64,000 nucleotides of DNA from positions 1-64,000 of IMG/VR virus record IMGVR_UViG_3300025108_000001, one strand, 5' to 3'. This DNA is from a virus. Position numbers and translations under genes: made by a program. Below are positions 10,901-20,012 of the stretch, piece by piece. Under the pieces are notes generated by a model. The model was not told the DNA's origin, made no database searches, and worked only from the letters and a program-made list of their open reading frames with translations. Numbering within the stretch: the stretch's first letter is position 1; every line of letters begins with the position of its first letter.

Positions 10901-13900
10901 CAGAAAATGATATATTGTTAAATCTTAATTTTGAAGTAGGATATAGGTCTCCCGTAGCATACAAAGAATATGGCCTTGCTCTCCAATCATTGTTAACTAA
11001 ATCTTTTATATTACCTAAAGTAATAGTAGTGTCTACATTTTTAGTTCCATCTGCTCTGCTAAACCAAGTTATATCTGAATAATTACTTGCCATATCTCTT
11101 TGGCCGTTTGGCAACACCTTAATTCCTGTTGTATATCCTTTGATTTTATGTTTCCTTTTAGCAGATTGATAAATATTATTAGAAGTATATGAATCATAAG
11201 GTATTAGAGTTTGATTCTCAAATGATTGTAAATCAATAAACTTGTAGGTATCTTCGGGTGCAAAATAATGTTGAAATTGATGTTTTAATTTATGCACAAA
11301 ACCACCTGAAGGAAGATTACTATTCAATAAATAAAAACCTGCGTGGTGGCTAAGAGTATCATTTATTGGTGATAAAAACCTATTATCATATGTATTATTA
11401 TCCTGTACCCCTAATGCTATTGGAAAATTAGGTGCAACAGTTATTATATTTTTAGAATCATTAACATCATTAACATCTATTACATGAAACATTTCTGATG
11501 AGACAATATTTTTTTGTGTGTATTCTATACTAGTTTCTTTCTCCTTTCCTATTTTTAATAAATATGTACTAGAAGGCATATCTTCATCAACGTTTATGCC
11601 ATTACTAACAATATTTCTTTTATTTACCTTTGAAGGTTTCAATATATCATAACCATAAGAACCATCCGTTTCAAAAGAACCATTATTAGAAGTTAATTTT
11701 AAATCTGAATAAGTAAATCCGTTATTACTTCCCGAATCAGCACTAGAATCATATGTAAAATTTAATCCGTTATTGAAAATTAATCCTTTTTCAGAAGTAT
11801 TTGTGAAATCAGTAGGTCTAGTTGTTTCATTTACGTTAGTTGCTAGTGCCTTTACACCCGAAATAAATCTAGAAGAATTATCTAATGGATTGTAATAATA
11901 TATGTTAGTATTATCTGCTATCGAAGCATATGCCTTGTCTTTCAATGTAATAATAGTTTTTTCACTACCCGATGCAAGGCTATTATCTCCTGAGTGAGAA
12001 CCACTACTATACTCTCCTAATAATTCATAAGATGAATTAAAGAATAATGTATATTTTGTAAAGGTCTGATGTCCGTCAACTTCTATTGTTATTGTCGTAT
12101 CTTTCACAGTTGTTCCTCTTGAATTATGAAAAGAAGTAATATTATCTATATGAGGATTTAACGTTGAATATACTATATCATCTGTAAAGTTTAAATTTTT
12201 ATTTACAGTATTCGTAAGTAAATTAGCAACTTCATCCCTTCCTGAAATAGTATAAGTCATCATTCCATTTTCATTTTTAGATTCTATATCTTCCACATTA
12301 CCGTTGAATATTTCTTCATTTAATGTGAAACTACCATTGTAATAATACATTCTAGAAATAGGAGTTTTCTGATAATATTGTTTTGTAGGTTCTAAAACAG
12401 TTAAATATTTATGTGTCTTGTCTCCATAATTTACTCTTAAATCATGTCCTCTTTTATTAGTTATTGATAACCTTGAATTGTATAATTTTGTATTCTTAAC
12501 TTCTATCGTTCTATTATCTAAAGTCAACCTATCGCTTTGGTCGTGTCTTACTGTTGTATCGGCTGCGAACTCAACATTTAGTTTATTGTTAGAATAAGGA
12601 ACTATATAACAATCAACATTCGTTACTATTTTAACAGCATTACTTCCTCCTAACCCACCTTGTTGAGTAACAAAAACATTATTATTAACAGGCTTAATAG
12701 CATCTAAATAAATTTTTTGCGTAGTAATAGTATAGTCTCTTGTAGCAACATTAGATACCACATAATTATACCCCTCAACTTCTATAATAGTACCATCGGC
12801 TAGAATAGAAGCATAATCATACTCTCCTGTTAATCCATTTATAGTTAAAACATTAGTTTCATATGCAGTTGAAGTAACAGTATGTTCTATTTTTTTAAGT
12901 TTTATACTATCTGAAAATAAACCATTTCTAACTACCATTTTAGAATCTTCTGTAATTTTCAAATGTTGAGTTCCACTATTATCTAAAGTGAGAACAGTAG
13001 CCATTTTACTCATTTTATTTTTAGGGTTATTTACTATTGTATCTAGTGTTGTAGGAATTTTATCATTCTTTAAAGAAGCAGTTTCAAATGTTATATATTT
13101 CATAGCCCCGTTTAAATTTTCACTTTCAGTCCAAACATTACCGGAAAAATCATATGAATCGGTAGAACTTCTTTTCATTAGCGGAAACGCTTTATTCCAA
13201 TATAAAGGGTCAAAATTACTATCATCTTCATCATCAACTAATACATTATCAACCAATATAGCATCCATTAAACCTCTGCCTTTATTTTGTATGGTATTGT
13301 CATATTTTCTTTCCGTTTTGAACACTACATTTTGTACAGTTTCGTTTATGTTCAAAGTAATATTTAACCCGTTACCCGCAGATAATGTTAAAGAAGGTCT
13401 GTAAAAGTCAATATAAAATCTATCATTACCATATAATTTTTCTATATTTCCTAAATAACTTGTTCCATTAAATATTGACATACCTTCTGCTAAATCATCA
13501 TAATGTGCAGAAGAAACTGTAAAGTAATTATTAGTACCACCTGCTTGATATTGGGTATGTCCCCCTACAACATTTATTGCTGTAATAGTATCGCTATTAT
13601 TCCAAGTCCTACTAGATGTTACAGTATATTTTTCATTATAATCTAATTGGTCTTTTTCTTCCAACCTATCATTATAAAAATAAAACGTAGGGGTATTTAC
13701 GTTACATATTTTATCATATTTATCTGTTGTAGCAGACGAATCCCCTCTAAGACCGTATGATACTGCTACCAAATCTGTATCTGTTTTTGCCGCACCTTTG
13801 TATATTTCAAACTTAGTTCCCTTTGGTATTTCACCATTATATTTAGGACTGAACTCTACACCATCACCAAACTCATCAAAGGAAACTATTCTAGTTATTT

Positions 13901-14411
13901 TAGCAAAATGAGCATTAACTGAATCAACCCCCCTACCACTTGCAGTATCAACAATATCATGGTTTAAAATTATAAAATAATCATGGTCTTCTATATCAAA
14001 ACCTACTCTATTAGGAGGAAAATCTAAACTAGAATGATAAGTTGCTCGTAGGTTAGTAGCAATATTATTAACAGTTTCATCGGCAAACTTAGAATCATAT
14101 ATTTTTACCTTGAAAGATGGTGTTGTTTCTTTATTTGTAGTGGCTACTATCTTTGTTTGAACTGTTCCATCCTTTCTAGGTGCTTTTCTTATTTCAGTAA
14201 ATATAATGGATTCAACAGGACTTGCTGTTATATATCCTGTTTCATTTTCTAAACCTGCTGTATATAATGTAGGATTAACTGAAACATTTTTGAAAGCCTT
14301 TGTTTTGTTATTAGTATTATTTCTACTACGGTAAATATTAGACCCATTGCTAATACTTATTTCATTTTCACTAACACCTGTATTCAAAGGAAATAGCATT
14401 CGACCCGACAT
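7983..14411 (-). CDS. Very large baseplate hub / tail-tip protein
   Basis: 2142 residues, starting at ATG 14411 just after a GGTGAG site overlapping the previous stop. The last ~350 residues resemble the hub domains of tailed phages (gpD/gp44-like): a segment with INFLANKRGLDYKIS, then KANKIIVVGDG, a helix with AKIKAMQLLQIH, and the strand pattern LLEAGDILTLDFP that follows in such domains. A second hub-like signature (GNVEDIE then YTISGRDEVANLL) lies about one third in. The middle is Asn/Ser/Thr-rich and probably carries extra beta domains. It sits between a lectin-like protein and the fibre, the usual place for tail-tip proteins. Hub assignment is by pattern and order; the length is far above ordinary hub proteins (300-800 residues). 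Confidence 0.7.
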   Translation of the reverse strand: MSGRMLFPLNTGVSENEISISNGSNIYRSRNNTNNKTKAFKNVSVNPTLYTAGLENETGYITASPVESIIFTEIRKAPRKDGTVQTKIVATTNKETTPSFKVKIYDSKFADETVNNIATNLRATYHSSLDFPPNRVGFDIEDHDYFIILNHDIVDTASGRGVDSVNAHFAKITRIVSFDEFGDGVEFSPKYNGEIPKGTKFEIYKGAAKTDTDLVAVSYGLRGDSSATTDKYDKICNVNTPTFYFYNDRLEEKDQLDYNEKYTVTSSRTWNNSDTITAINVVGGHTQYQAGGTNNYFTVSSAHYDDLAEGMSIFNGTSYLGNIEKLYGNDRFYIDFYRPSLTLSAGNGLNITLNINETVQNVVFKTERKYDNTIQNKGRGLMDAILVDNVLVDDEDDSNFDPLYWNKAFPLMKRSSTDSYDFSGNVWTESENLNGAMKYITFETASLKNDKIPTTLDTIVNNPKNKMSKMATVLTLDNSGTQHLKITEDSKMVVRNGLFSDSIKLKKIEHTVTSTAYETNVLTINGLTGEYDYASILADGTIIEVEGYNYVVSNVATRDYTITTQKIYLDAIKPVNNNVFVTQQGGLGGSNAVKIVTNVDCYIVPYSNNKLNVEFAADTTVRHDQSDRLTLDNRTIEVKNTKLYNSRLSITNKRGHDLRVNYGDKTHKYLTVLEPTKQYYQKTPISRMYYYNGSFTLNEEIFNGNVEDIESKNENGMMTYTISGRDEVANLLTNTVNKNLNFTDDIVYSTLNPHIDNITSFHNSRGTTVKDTTITIEVDGHQTFTKYTLFFNSSYELLGEYSSGSHSGDNSLASGSEKTIITLKDKAYASIADNTNIYYYNPLDNSSRFISGVKALATNVNETTRPTDFTNTSEKGLIFNNGLNFTYDSSADSGSNNGFTYSDLKLTSNNGSFETDGSYGYDILKPSKVNKRNIVSNGINVDEDMPSSTYLLKIGKEKETSIEYTQKNIVSSEMFHVIDVNDVNDSKNIITVAPNFPIALGVQDNNTYDNRFLSPINDTLSHHAGFYLLNSNLPSGGFVHKLKHQFQHYFAPEDTYKFIDLQSFENQTLIPYDSYTSNNIYQSAKRKHKIKGYTTGIKVLPNGQRDMASNYSDITWFSRADGTKNVDTTITLGNIKDLVNNDWRARPYSLYATGDLYPTSKLRFNNISFSDRSMSEYGLMFENKGTKGTQINHDHHGKTNATIRDDNDYEISEIKSSTKTTGQLKRWGIVRLVEATFDWHFNSVDAESVKGIDEIELLNLSEYKKYNSGNTSDIDTHDLYTQKGNKINSLTKISHSLNMSQIYMLSPNIKTSYFDYSLLERNGNDYNPPNILLPIISDGGTLESINSENVITDSAFHVERITGSSHTVQMKHTSKVLSALCKPYLPNHDTSSNFTQTPYDINWPSKDIYENCIAIFKDMKSGKKNSKTLLKITSSPLILDDLPSLDNNIGDRLITGQPTGNIITNNANNNTSSSNNMVFIGTKTKYYPFDNREGYDTDLESDTRFYAHANASNTSGELYSAQMFLKPQFNITSDLALGAEITFTMNTNSTHHWLNFVPNLTGYYIVGSKTIDGNFLPTSENGAIVGKGTPNYIGKILSHTVSGSPDAHTLTFDKAIVNSTDGTFFRLMRLSDTVFEETPDYFEVNVMQDSGLKYDTIPENLRTGENTGKDQFSEGIYSMYMLLDIDNTNIYLERRQLGNISTDLLSNNAEINCYITDGINLQTKSLTVTKTSSSVKFEYDGVLNGDGCVSFGETIDVTIPKKLSIKPTKCYLGTTFSIGGIVENEIENIAKEAGLDLNYEQSLRDYTTNLVNSVSGNVITCVDKPIDVVVGDVLYTQEGYLVGKVSAVSATTITVDSIIFVPSPYDELIRRQRKTHVSNVKFEDTDSFSAINFLANKRGLDYKISNGEIVAKNIEDVHSLRRFSINYKSGHNLISVESNKSLFDKANKIIVVGDGVKAESEIPTKKRTKTIRHVDSSIKSLSDAKIKAMQLLQIHNADIRKIKLKLQKKGLELLEAGDILTLDFPNHDIPINDYQVFEIENILDGISTITVGTFNKTIAERLGELSSNQTRSSLTLFGKNSVQSVVGKSVFDSFTIQNGTIEYKITSSSANLGFDSALGFDTLLGFGAGSTTLKTYKSEKDV

Positions 14412-15515
14412 TTACTCACCAAATGTATAATAAAATAAAATGTTACTGTAACTAGGTGTTAAAGTATTGAGTGTTAAACTTGGTTCTTTTCCTTTGTGCA
14501 TTGAGATTTCAAAAAGTTCTCCCATAAATTGTTCACTAGTAAGAGTCCCTTTACCTATTCTAGATTCACCATTATTGGTAGTTGAATCAAACTCAAACGT
14601 AGGTACTGAAAGAGTTTGAGTTTTAATAGATTGATTGTTAACATACAATTCTATTTGACCGTTCTTTCTATACGAACAAGAAACCTTGTAAACTTCTTCT
14701 AAATACAGTGCTTCTCTAGGTTGAGAAACATACACATCTCCTGTAATTGTAGAAGATTGAGATAGGGATAATGTAGCACTACGATTAGTTCCTAAAGTAT
14801 TTTTACTCAAAACCTTTCCTAAACTTACACCACTGCTATTAAATATTTCAGTACCTCCACTATTGTTCGCCCCTAATTCATCTAATATTACTAATTTTTC
14901 AGCATCCGTTCCCGAAGTAAATGTAAGTAACGCACCTGTAATACTAGCAACAGAAGTTAATTTAGTCAAACTAGTATTATGTTTTTCATAATAACCATTA
15001 GAATCATAATAACCGTGTAAAGTATTAACAGCAGTTATAATAGAATTATCGCTAGAAACAGTAGTAGTCAATCCCGAAGTATTTGTAAAATCAACACACA
15101 ATTTATATTCAGCAGGTTGATTATAATTAGTAGTCGTAGTATTCTGTAAATAAAACTTAAACTTATTATTGTAAAATAACATCATTTTATGAGATAATCT
15201 ATTTGTTATGTGGTCTGTTAACAAATTACCTGTTCCAAAATACCTAGCGCTTTGAAAGTTAGTTTCTATTTCATCTTCGGCAGGGCTTGGTGGAGTTCTT
15301 GTAGAAGTTTTTGTATCTACATCAGCAGAAGCATGGCCGTTTCCATTAACGTCATATGGTGTTATAATTGCCTCAATGGTAAAGTTATCAGTATGATTCC
15401 AAAAGTTGCCTTTAGACGTGGCTGTACCTACTGTATCGGCATCTAATTTTAAATAACCATCACACATAACAGGAAAGACTAATGCTTTAGAATCTCCAAT
15501 ATATACGTTAGCCAT
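14412..15515 (-). CDS. LamG / concanavalin-like lectin tail protein
   Basis: 367 residues with a perfect-looking GAGGTGA site before ATG 15515. The pattern of a LamG-type jelly roll is visible: FTIEAIITP near residue 45, YKVSCSYRKNGQIELYVNN near 280, and the closing IGKGT...FMGELFEISMHKGKE followed by ILFYYTFGE at the end. This family binds glycans or other surface ligands. It is encoded between a tail protein and the hub, so a role in host surface recognition or in decorating the tail tip is likely (inference). The insertion between strands (residues ~150-250) is longer than in a minimal LamG domain. Confidence 0.65.
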   Translation of the reverse strand: MANVYIGDSKALVFPVMCDGYLKLDADTVGTATSKGNFWNHTDNFTIEAIITPYDVNGNGHASADVDTKTSTRTPPSPAEDEIETNFQSARYFGTGNLLTDHITNRLSHKMMLFYNNKFKFYLQNTTTTNYNQPAEYKLCVDFTNTSGLTTTVSSDNSIITAVNTLHGYYDSNGYYEKHNTSLTKLTSVASITGALLTFTSGTDAEKLVILDELGANNSGGTEIFNSSGVSLGKVLSKNTLGTNRSATLSLSQSSTITGDVYVSQPREALYLEEVYKVSCSYRKNGQIELYVNNQSIKTQTLSVPTFEFDSTTNNGESRIGKGTLTSEQFMGELFEISMHKGKEPSLTLNTLTPSYSNILFYYTFGE

Positions 15516-15526
15516 TTTTCTTCACC

Positions 15527-16279
15527 TCAATCAAAGAAATTATCGCCTATTACCGTTGCCTCTTCAAAGTTTAAACTAAAACCAATACTAGGAAACTCAG
15601 AAGCAATTATACTGGTTGTAAAGGAACGTATAAAACCCGAAACACCCGTATGATTATTAGATATGTCAATACGATTTCCTTCTTTATCTTGAACATCAAA
15701 AACTGTTGATGGACTATCCATTGTATTCCCCGTACCAAATGCAAAGGAATTGTCATACGCTCTATTTTTAAATGTGAACGGTATAATTGGAACTTCGGAT
15801 ATATCTAAAGTTTCCATTACTTCTTTAGTAACAGTAGTATTATCTTTTTTTACTGTTCTTTGCTCAAACTCATTATCTACCTTACTAGGATAAAAGAACA
15901 ATATTTTGTTAATATTTTGGTCTCTTTGTAAACTGCTAGAATCTGCATATGAATGTATTAATTGTGCTATTTCAAATGAAGTCATAACTACCTGTTTAAC
16001 ACTACCCGTTGATGAAGATTGTTTAGTTATAGTTTGTTCTGTTAATACACCCTGTAAATCTATTGTTTTAGAAGCAAGACCCATATCAAATGCTATGTTA
16101 GTTGATTCTCCCTTTATTGCACCTGTAAATGGTATTGGTACATTAGGTACAGTTTTATTTGTATTAATTGTGATGGATTCAATATGTAAAGGTATTCTGT
16201 TAGTAGTACTATCACTACCGATTTCGTTTCTTCTAGATAATTCTAACATCACCATTTTGTTTGGATTTTTAGCACTCAA
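15527..16279 (-). CDS. Tail / baseplate protein, unknown family
   Basis: 250 residues. The start is TTG 16279 (TTGAGTGCTAAA), chosen because GGGGTGA lies 7 bases upstream and the TTG overlaps the stop of the tape measure gene (TTTTGA). No domain is recognised; it is mixed alpha/beta and has the look of a distal tail or baseplate adaptor. Position directly after the tape measure matches the distal tail protein of siphoviruses, but the sequence alone does not prove it. Confidence 0.65.
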   Translation of the reverse strand: MSAKNPNKMVMLELSRRNEIGSDSTTNRIPLHIESITINTNKTVPNVPIPFTGAIKGESTNIAFDMGLASKTIDLQGVLTEQTITKQSSSTGSVKQVVMTSFEIAQLIHSYADSSSLQRDQNINKILFFYPSKVDNEFEQRTVKKDNTTVTKEVMETLDISEVPIIPFTFKNRAYDNSFAFGTGNTMDSPSTVFDVQDKEGNRIDISNNHTGVSGFIRSFTTSIIASEFPSIGFSLNFEEATVIGDNFFD

Positions 16280-17805
16280 AAGTTATTCACCCCACTACCT
16301 GTTCTGCTCATTCTTAGATTAATTTCTCTAGCAACCTTATTTGCTATATCTCGTATTTCTGCATCAGATGCACCAACTCTGCCATTAACATGAACATTAA
16401 TTGTATTGCCACCCGAACCTCCTAACATTCTTTTACTATCTGCATTAGAATGTACCCTAGAACCTCTAGGTAAAGATACTAATTCAGCACCTCTTTCTCC
16501 AACTATTTGCATATCCGAATTAACTATCCCCCCTGTTGAAAAACCCATAATACTTTTAATTCCCAACATTATTACACCCGCTATTCCGGCTACTATTAAG
16601 TATGGCAATGCTGCTATTGTCGAACCAATAAACACAAGATAACCTGCCACTACCCCCACAGCCAATAATATTCCTGTAACAGTATTGTAAAAATTCGTAC
16701 TGCTACTTACAGCGTGTTCTAATAGTTCACCTAGAACAATAACAATAGAAGAAACACCTAGCCAAATAATTCCCCCTAATACTTGTAATCCTAATTTAAA
16801 AACCCCTGCAAAAATTTGTAATAGTGCGTCAATAACAGTGAAAAACTCACCATTAGCAAACCCATCATACAATAAAACAAAGGCACTTCCTAAATCAGAT
16901 AGTGTGTTAAATATTCCACCCAAAACCCACATTACTTGTTCTTTTATTGATTCAAATGCTTCTCCCAAAGGTTCTTTTAACAAATCAAAACTTTTCTTTA
17001 ACATAAATAAACCTAAAACAATTGCACTAAAGGCTAATAGTGCTTTAAAGAAAAATATACCCGCCCCCTTTATTGCATTCATATAATCAAAACTTTTAAT
17101 TTTAGTCCACATAGTATTTGCTTTAAATTGAAGACGTAAAACTTTCATTCTAAGTAAAAAGAAAGGACTATCAGGATTTTCCATAGATGGAGATATAGTC
17201 CTGTCCCCTTTTTTTAAACCCCGACTTTTTACATATTCATCAAAATCTTCCATTTCCTGTATTCTTGCTTCAGCAATATCTTTTTGAGATTGAATTTTTT
17301 GATATTGACCGCTTAACGTTCCTTTAGTAACTTCTAACAACCGCACTAAATGAGCCTTTTTTGTTTCATCAAATTTATCTCCAAAAAGATAATGTTCTAT
17401 GCCTTTAAAATCCTTAAAATGTTTTTCTAAAGTCTTAGTTAATCCCTGTAAATCCTTTTTTGTACGTTTACTAAAATCCTCTCCACCAAATAAATCGTCT
17501 TTAAACATATCCATTGCATCAGACATTTCTTTCATTTTTGACATTTTTTCTATTGATTCATACATTTTTTTTGATTGTTTATTACCCTTCGCTAACTGTT
17601 CATTTATAAATATCGCAGCGCCTCTAAACTTATTCTGTAAAGCCCAAAAATCTGGAAAAATACCCGAAGACATCCTACTCACAACATTCCACATAGTACT
17701 ATGACGCATCTTTTTTGTTACTGATTCTAATGCACTAACAGAATCTTGTAATCCGTCAAAAGCATCTTTCATGTTATAGATTTTATCTACTACTTCGTCT
17801 GCCAT
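16276..17805 (-). CDS. Tail tape measure protein
   Basis: 509 residues. The N-terminal half is helical and charged; residues ~245-430 hold several strongly hydrophobic stretches (for example FFFKALLAFSAIVLGLFML and IVAGIAGVIMLG). The C-terminal part has the hallmark FSTGGIV...VGERGAELVSLPRGSRV seen in tape measure proteins, then a Gly-rich NTINVHVNGRVG strand. Tape measure proteins set tail length and help DNA entry at the host membrane. It follows the tail chaperone frameshift pair, as expected. GGGGTGA lies before ATG 17805. At 509 residues the tail would be short for this virus class. Confidence 0.9.
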   Translation of the reverse strand: MADEVVDKIYNMKDAFDGLQDSVSALESVTKKMRHSTMWNVVSRMSSGIFPDFWALQNKFRGAAIFINEQLAKGNKQSKKMYESIEKMSKMKEMSDAMDMFKDDLFGGEDFSKRTKKDLQGLTKTLEKHFKDFKGIEHYLFGDKFDETKKAHLVRLLEVTKGTLSGQYQKIQSQKDIAEARIQEMEDFDEYVKSRGLKKGDRTISPSMENPDSPFFLLRMKVLRLQFKANTMWTKIKSFDYMNAIKGAGIFFFKALLAFSAIVLGLFMLKKSFDLLKEPLGEAFESIKEQVMWVLGGIFNTLSDLGSAFVLLYDGFANGEFFTVIDALLQIFAGVFKLGLQVLGGIIWLGVSSIVIVLGELLEHAVSSSTNFYNTVTGILLAVGVVAGYLVFIGSTIAALPYLIVAGIAGVIMLGIKSIMGFSTGGIVNSDMQIVGERGAELVSLPRGSRVHSNADSKRMLGGSGGNTINVHVNGRVGASDAEIRDIANKVAREINLRMSRTGSGVNNF

Positions 17806-17809
17806 AACA

Positions 17810-18025
17810 TCACCCCTTTCTTGCCTTTTCCATTTCTTCTGCTTCTATTTTTTTAACTTCACCATGAACTTCTAACATTTGTTTTACTAAAATAGCGGGG
17901 GTACAATAAGCCTCTAAAGGACTAATACTGAAAGTTGTTGAATATGTATATATCATTATTCGTGATGCAATATTTGGCGGTACATTACCACCTTTTAATG
18001 CCCTACGAATTAACTTTCGTTTCCC
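17810..18025 (-). CDS. -1 frame extension of tail assembly chaperone (gpGT-like)
   Basis: This frame has no usable start codon; it is open from a TGA just upstream of the slippery site to TGA 17812-17810. Reading -1 from GGGAAAC it adds 69 residues beginning RKLIRRALKGGN and ending in a charged helix EVKKIEAEEMEKARKG. The middle has SISPLEAYCTPA, a pattern I associate with the second part of tail chaperones in marine viruses. The fused product would be 190 residues. As in lambda G/GT, the long form would bind the tape measure, whose start is 5 bases downstream. The reading frame and slippery site are seen; the use of the shift is inferred. Confidence 0.75.
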   Translation of the reverse strand, partial: GKRKLIRRALKGGNVPPNIASRIMIYTYSTTFSISPLEAYCTPAILVKQMLEVHGEVKKIEAEEMEKARKG

Positions 18026-18381
18026 GTATCATCCCCCATCATATCGGTGAAAGGATTAGGGAGAATTTCTTTAAGTTGTGCGCCAACATAAGGACTTAAT
18101 CGTAGTAAATCAACAGACGTTAAAACTGGGTCTGTTTTTTCAACAAAGTTTTCAACCATGAATCTATACATTTTATTCAAATCTAAATCAAAAGATTTAC
18201 TGTTTGAATCAATGTTCATCACGCTTGACAACGCTTGTTCTACCTGTAACCAAGTTGGTTCTTTAATCCAAACTTGTAGGTATTCATCACTATCGGGGGC
18301 TACCCTTATGTGATGGCATTCTGTATTTACTGCGGCAAATAGCCTACTCTTATCTGTTATTGCTTTCTTTTCTTCTACCAT
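18010..18381 (-). CDS. Tail assembly chaperone, short form (gpG-like)
   Basis: 123 residues, start ATG 18381 behind AGGTGG. Acidic, helical protein located between the tail tube and tape measure, the fixed place of the tail assembly chaperone in siphoviruses. The last codons contain the slippery heptamer G-GGA-AAC, and the sequence continues open in the -1 frame, which supports the assignment strongly even though the protein itself has no recognisable motif. It would coat the tape measure during tail assembly and is normally absent from the virion. Confidence 0.8.
   Translation of the reverse strand: MVEEKKAITDKSRLFAAVNTECHHIRVAPDSDEYLQVWIKEPTWLQVEQALSSVMNIDSNSKSFDLDLNKMYRFMVENFVEKTDPVLTSVDLLRLSPYVGAQLKEILPNPFTDMMGDDTGNES
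18019..18025 (-). promoter_or_regulatory. Programmed -1 ribosomal frameshift site GGGAAAC
   Basis: On the minus strand the zero-frame codons read ACG GGA AAC GAA, so the heptamer is G GGA AAC, a canonical X XXY YYZ slippery sequence. It lies 7 bases before the zero-frame stop TAA (18012-18010). The lambda G/GT site is GGGAAAG (known). Confidence 0.8.
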
Positions 18382-18401
18382 GTTTTTCCACCTAACTATA
18401 T

Positions 18402-18424
18402 ACTAACAAACAAACGATGTTAGT
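18402..18424 (-). other. Small hairpin between tail tube and chaperone genes
   Basis: ACTAACA (18402-18408) and TGTTAGT (18418-18424) form a 7-bp perfect stem with a 9-base loop in the 89-base gap. It may end or process the abundant tail tube message, or be chance in AT-rich DNA. No U-run follows directly. Confidence 0.35.
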
Positions 18425-18470
18425 GGAATCTGATATTGTGAACTATTATCTAATTTAATAGTCCTCCGTA

Positions 18471-20000
18471 TTAGTGCATTAAAGCCCATTTACCTTTGTA
18501 TTGGCATGAGTTTGCAACTAATGTTCTTGCTGATGCTGTAAACGATACTTCTATTGCACCCTTATCTTCGGGGAAAGGAATATCAACAGTCTGAATTATG
18601 TAATCTGAAAATGACATTTTTATAAATTCTCCTGTATCTTTGGTAAAGTTTAGAGTAAGCAATTTATCAGCAGCAGTAACTTCCGCATCTTCCTTTCTTA
18701 AGTCATCCCAAAGTGTTGTATCTGTAATTAATACTGACATATTAATATCATATGTTCTTTGTGCAGGTATGTGTTCGTTCATAACCTGTCTGTTTGTGTT
18801 TCCAATATATCTTTGTGGGGTAATATTATTATTAATTGTAACAGACCCCGACTTAACTCTTCCAAAGGTTTGGCCGAATACAGTTAAAGCACCATCTGAA
18901 AACATGAACGGGTAATTATCAGAAGCAGTAGCACTAAAGTTCTTTAAATCACTAGGATTTAGTTTTCCGTTGTGTGGAATATAATCGGTAGTTCCATCAG
19001 TAACAACATCATATGCTCTCCTAGTAACTAAAGACAGATTACTTTTTAGTTCCTGTCCTTCTTCAAAATTAAGTGTTAAAGTGTTAACTTGACATCCTGT
19101 AAATATTCTAGAATAAATATTTTCATGAGGGGTCAGATTATCAACAGCAGTGGTTGCAGCCACATCTGCTTTTCTATATGACACATCTAACCCGAAAGAA
19201 GGAAGTGAAGCACCATTTGCTTCTCCGAATGTATATGTTAAAACGTCAGAACTAGCAATTTCATCATAATTAGTTAAATTGCCATGAACCGCTTCAACAG
19301 TATCGTTAGTTGTCGAAAGAGGAGGATATTCAAGTCCATCCAATATTACTCTCGAAATACCAACCCCCCCATTATTGTAAATGAAGGTTTCTGTGGTATT
19401 TCCATCCCAAGCCTCAGAAGAACCATTACTGTTTGATAAAGCGGTTACTTTTCCTAAAGCATAATATAACCAAGAACCATTATTCAGTGATAAATCCAAA
19501 GAACCCCCACTAACAGTTTCAGAACCTCTATATTGTAAAGATAGATTCCTTGTGTTTCCACCCATTAATGCTAATTGTTTTGTTTCAACATCAACGCTTG
19601 GTGGACTAAAAGAATTAACTAATCCTAACCAATTATCAGAAAGTAATTTTTGATTAGAAGTTGAATGTGCTATAACAGGTGCGCCAAATGCTAATAGTTT
19701 AACGTGTACTGTTTCAGTACCGCTAGTAATATCCGATACATCAGAATCAAAGGTAAAACTGGTTTCAGTATTCGATGTAATCATCACATGATACACTACA
19801 CTAGAAGTATCAGTAACTTTTGCTCTACAACCAACATATAGATTTGTTAATAACTTAAACCTAGCAATATCAGTGTTTTCTAAAACTGCAACGTTGTTAC
19901 CATTAGAAAAAGTTACTACCATATCATCAAAATACATATCCATTTCCGGCACTAACGTAGCCATTGTCCCTGCGCCTACAAATACTTCATTACTTACCAT
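18471..20000 (-). CDS. Major tail tube protein
   Basis: 509 residues, predicted mostly beta. Around residues 120-260 and 340-500 it shows repeated strands typical of siphovirus tube proteins: SGGSLDLSLNNGSWLYYALG, then GRVKSGSVTINNNI, a switch to QRTYDINMSVLITDTTLWDDL, and a final DYIIQTVDIPFPEDKGAIEVSF. It precedes the chaperone pair and follows the tail terminator, the normal order. No sheath gene is present beside it, so the tail is likely non-contractile. It is longer than minimal tube proteins (150-250 residues), leaving room for an added Ig-like domain. Start ATG 20000. Confidence 0.75.
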   Translation of the reverse strand: MVSNEVFVGAGTMATLVPEMDMYFDDMVVTFSNGNNVAVLENTDIARFKLLTNLYVGCRAKVTDTSSVVYHVMITSNTETSFTFDSDVSDITSGTETVHVKLLAFGAPVIAHSTSNQKLLSDNWLGLVNSFSPPSVDVETKQLALMGGNTRNLSLQYRGSETVSGGSLDLSLNNGSWLYYALGKVTALSNSNGSSEAWDGNTTETFIYNNGGVGISRVILDGLEYPPLSTTNDTVEAVHGNLTNYDEIASSDVLTYTFGEANGASLPSFGLDVSYRKADVAATTAVDNLTPHENIYSRIFTGCQVNTLTLNFEEGQELKSNLSLVTRRAYDVVTDGTTDYIPHNGKLNPSDLKNFSATASDNYPFMFSDGALTVFGQTFGRVKSGSVTINNNITPQRYIGNTNRQVMNEHIPAQRTYDINMSVLITDTTLWDDLRKEDAEVTAADKLLTLNFTKDTGEFIKMSFSDYIIQTVDIPFPEDKGAIEVSFTASARTLVANSCQYKGKWALMH

Positions 20001-20012
20001 TTTTTAACCACC

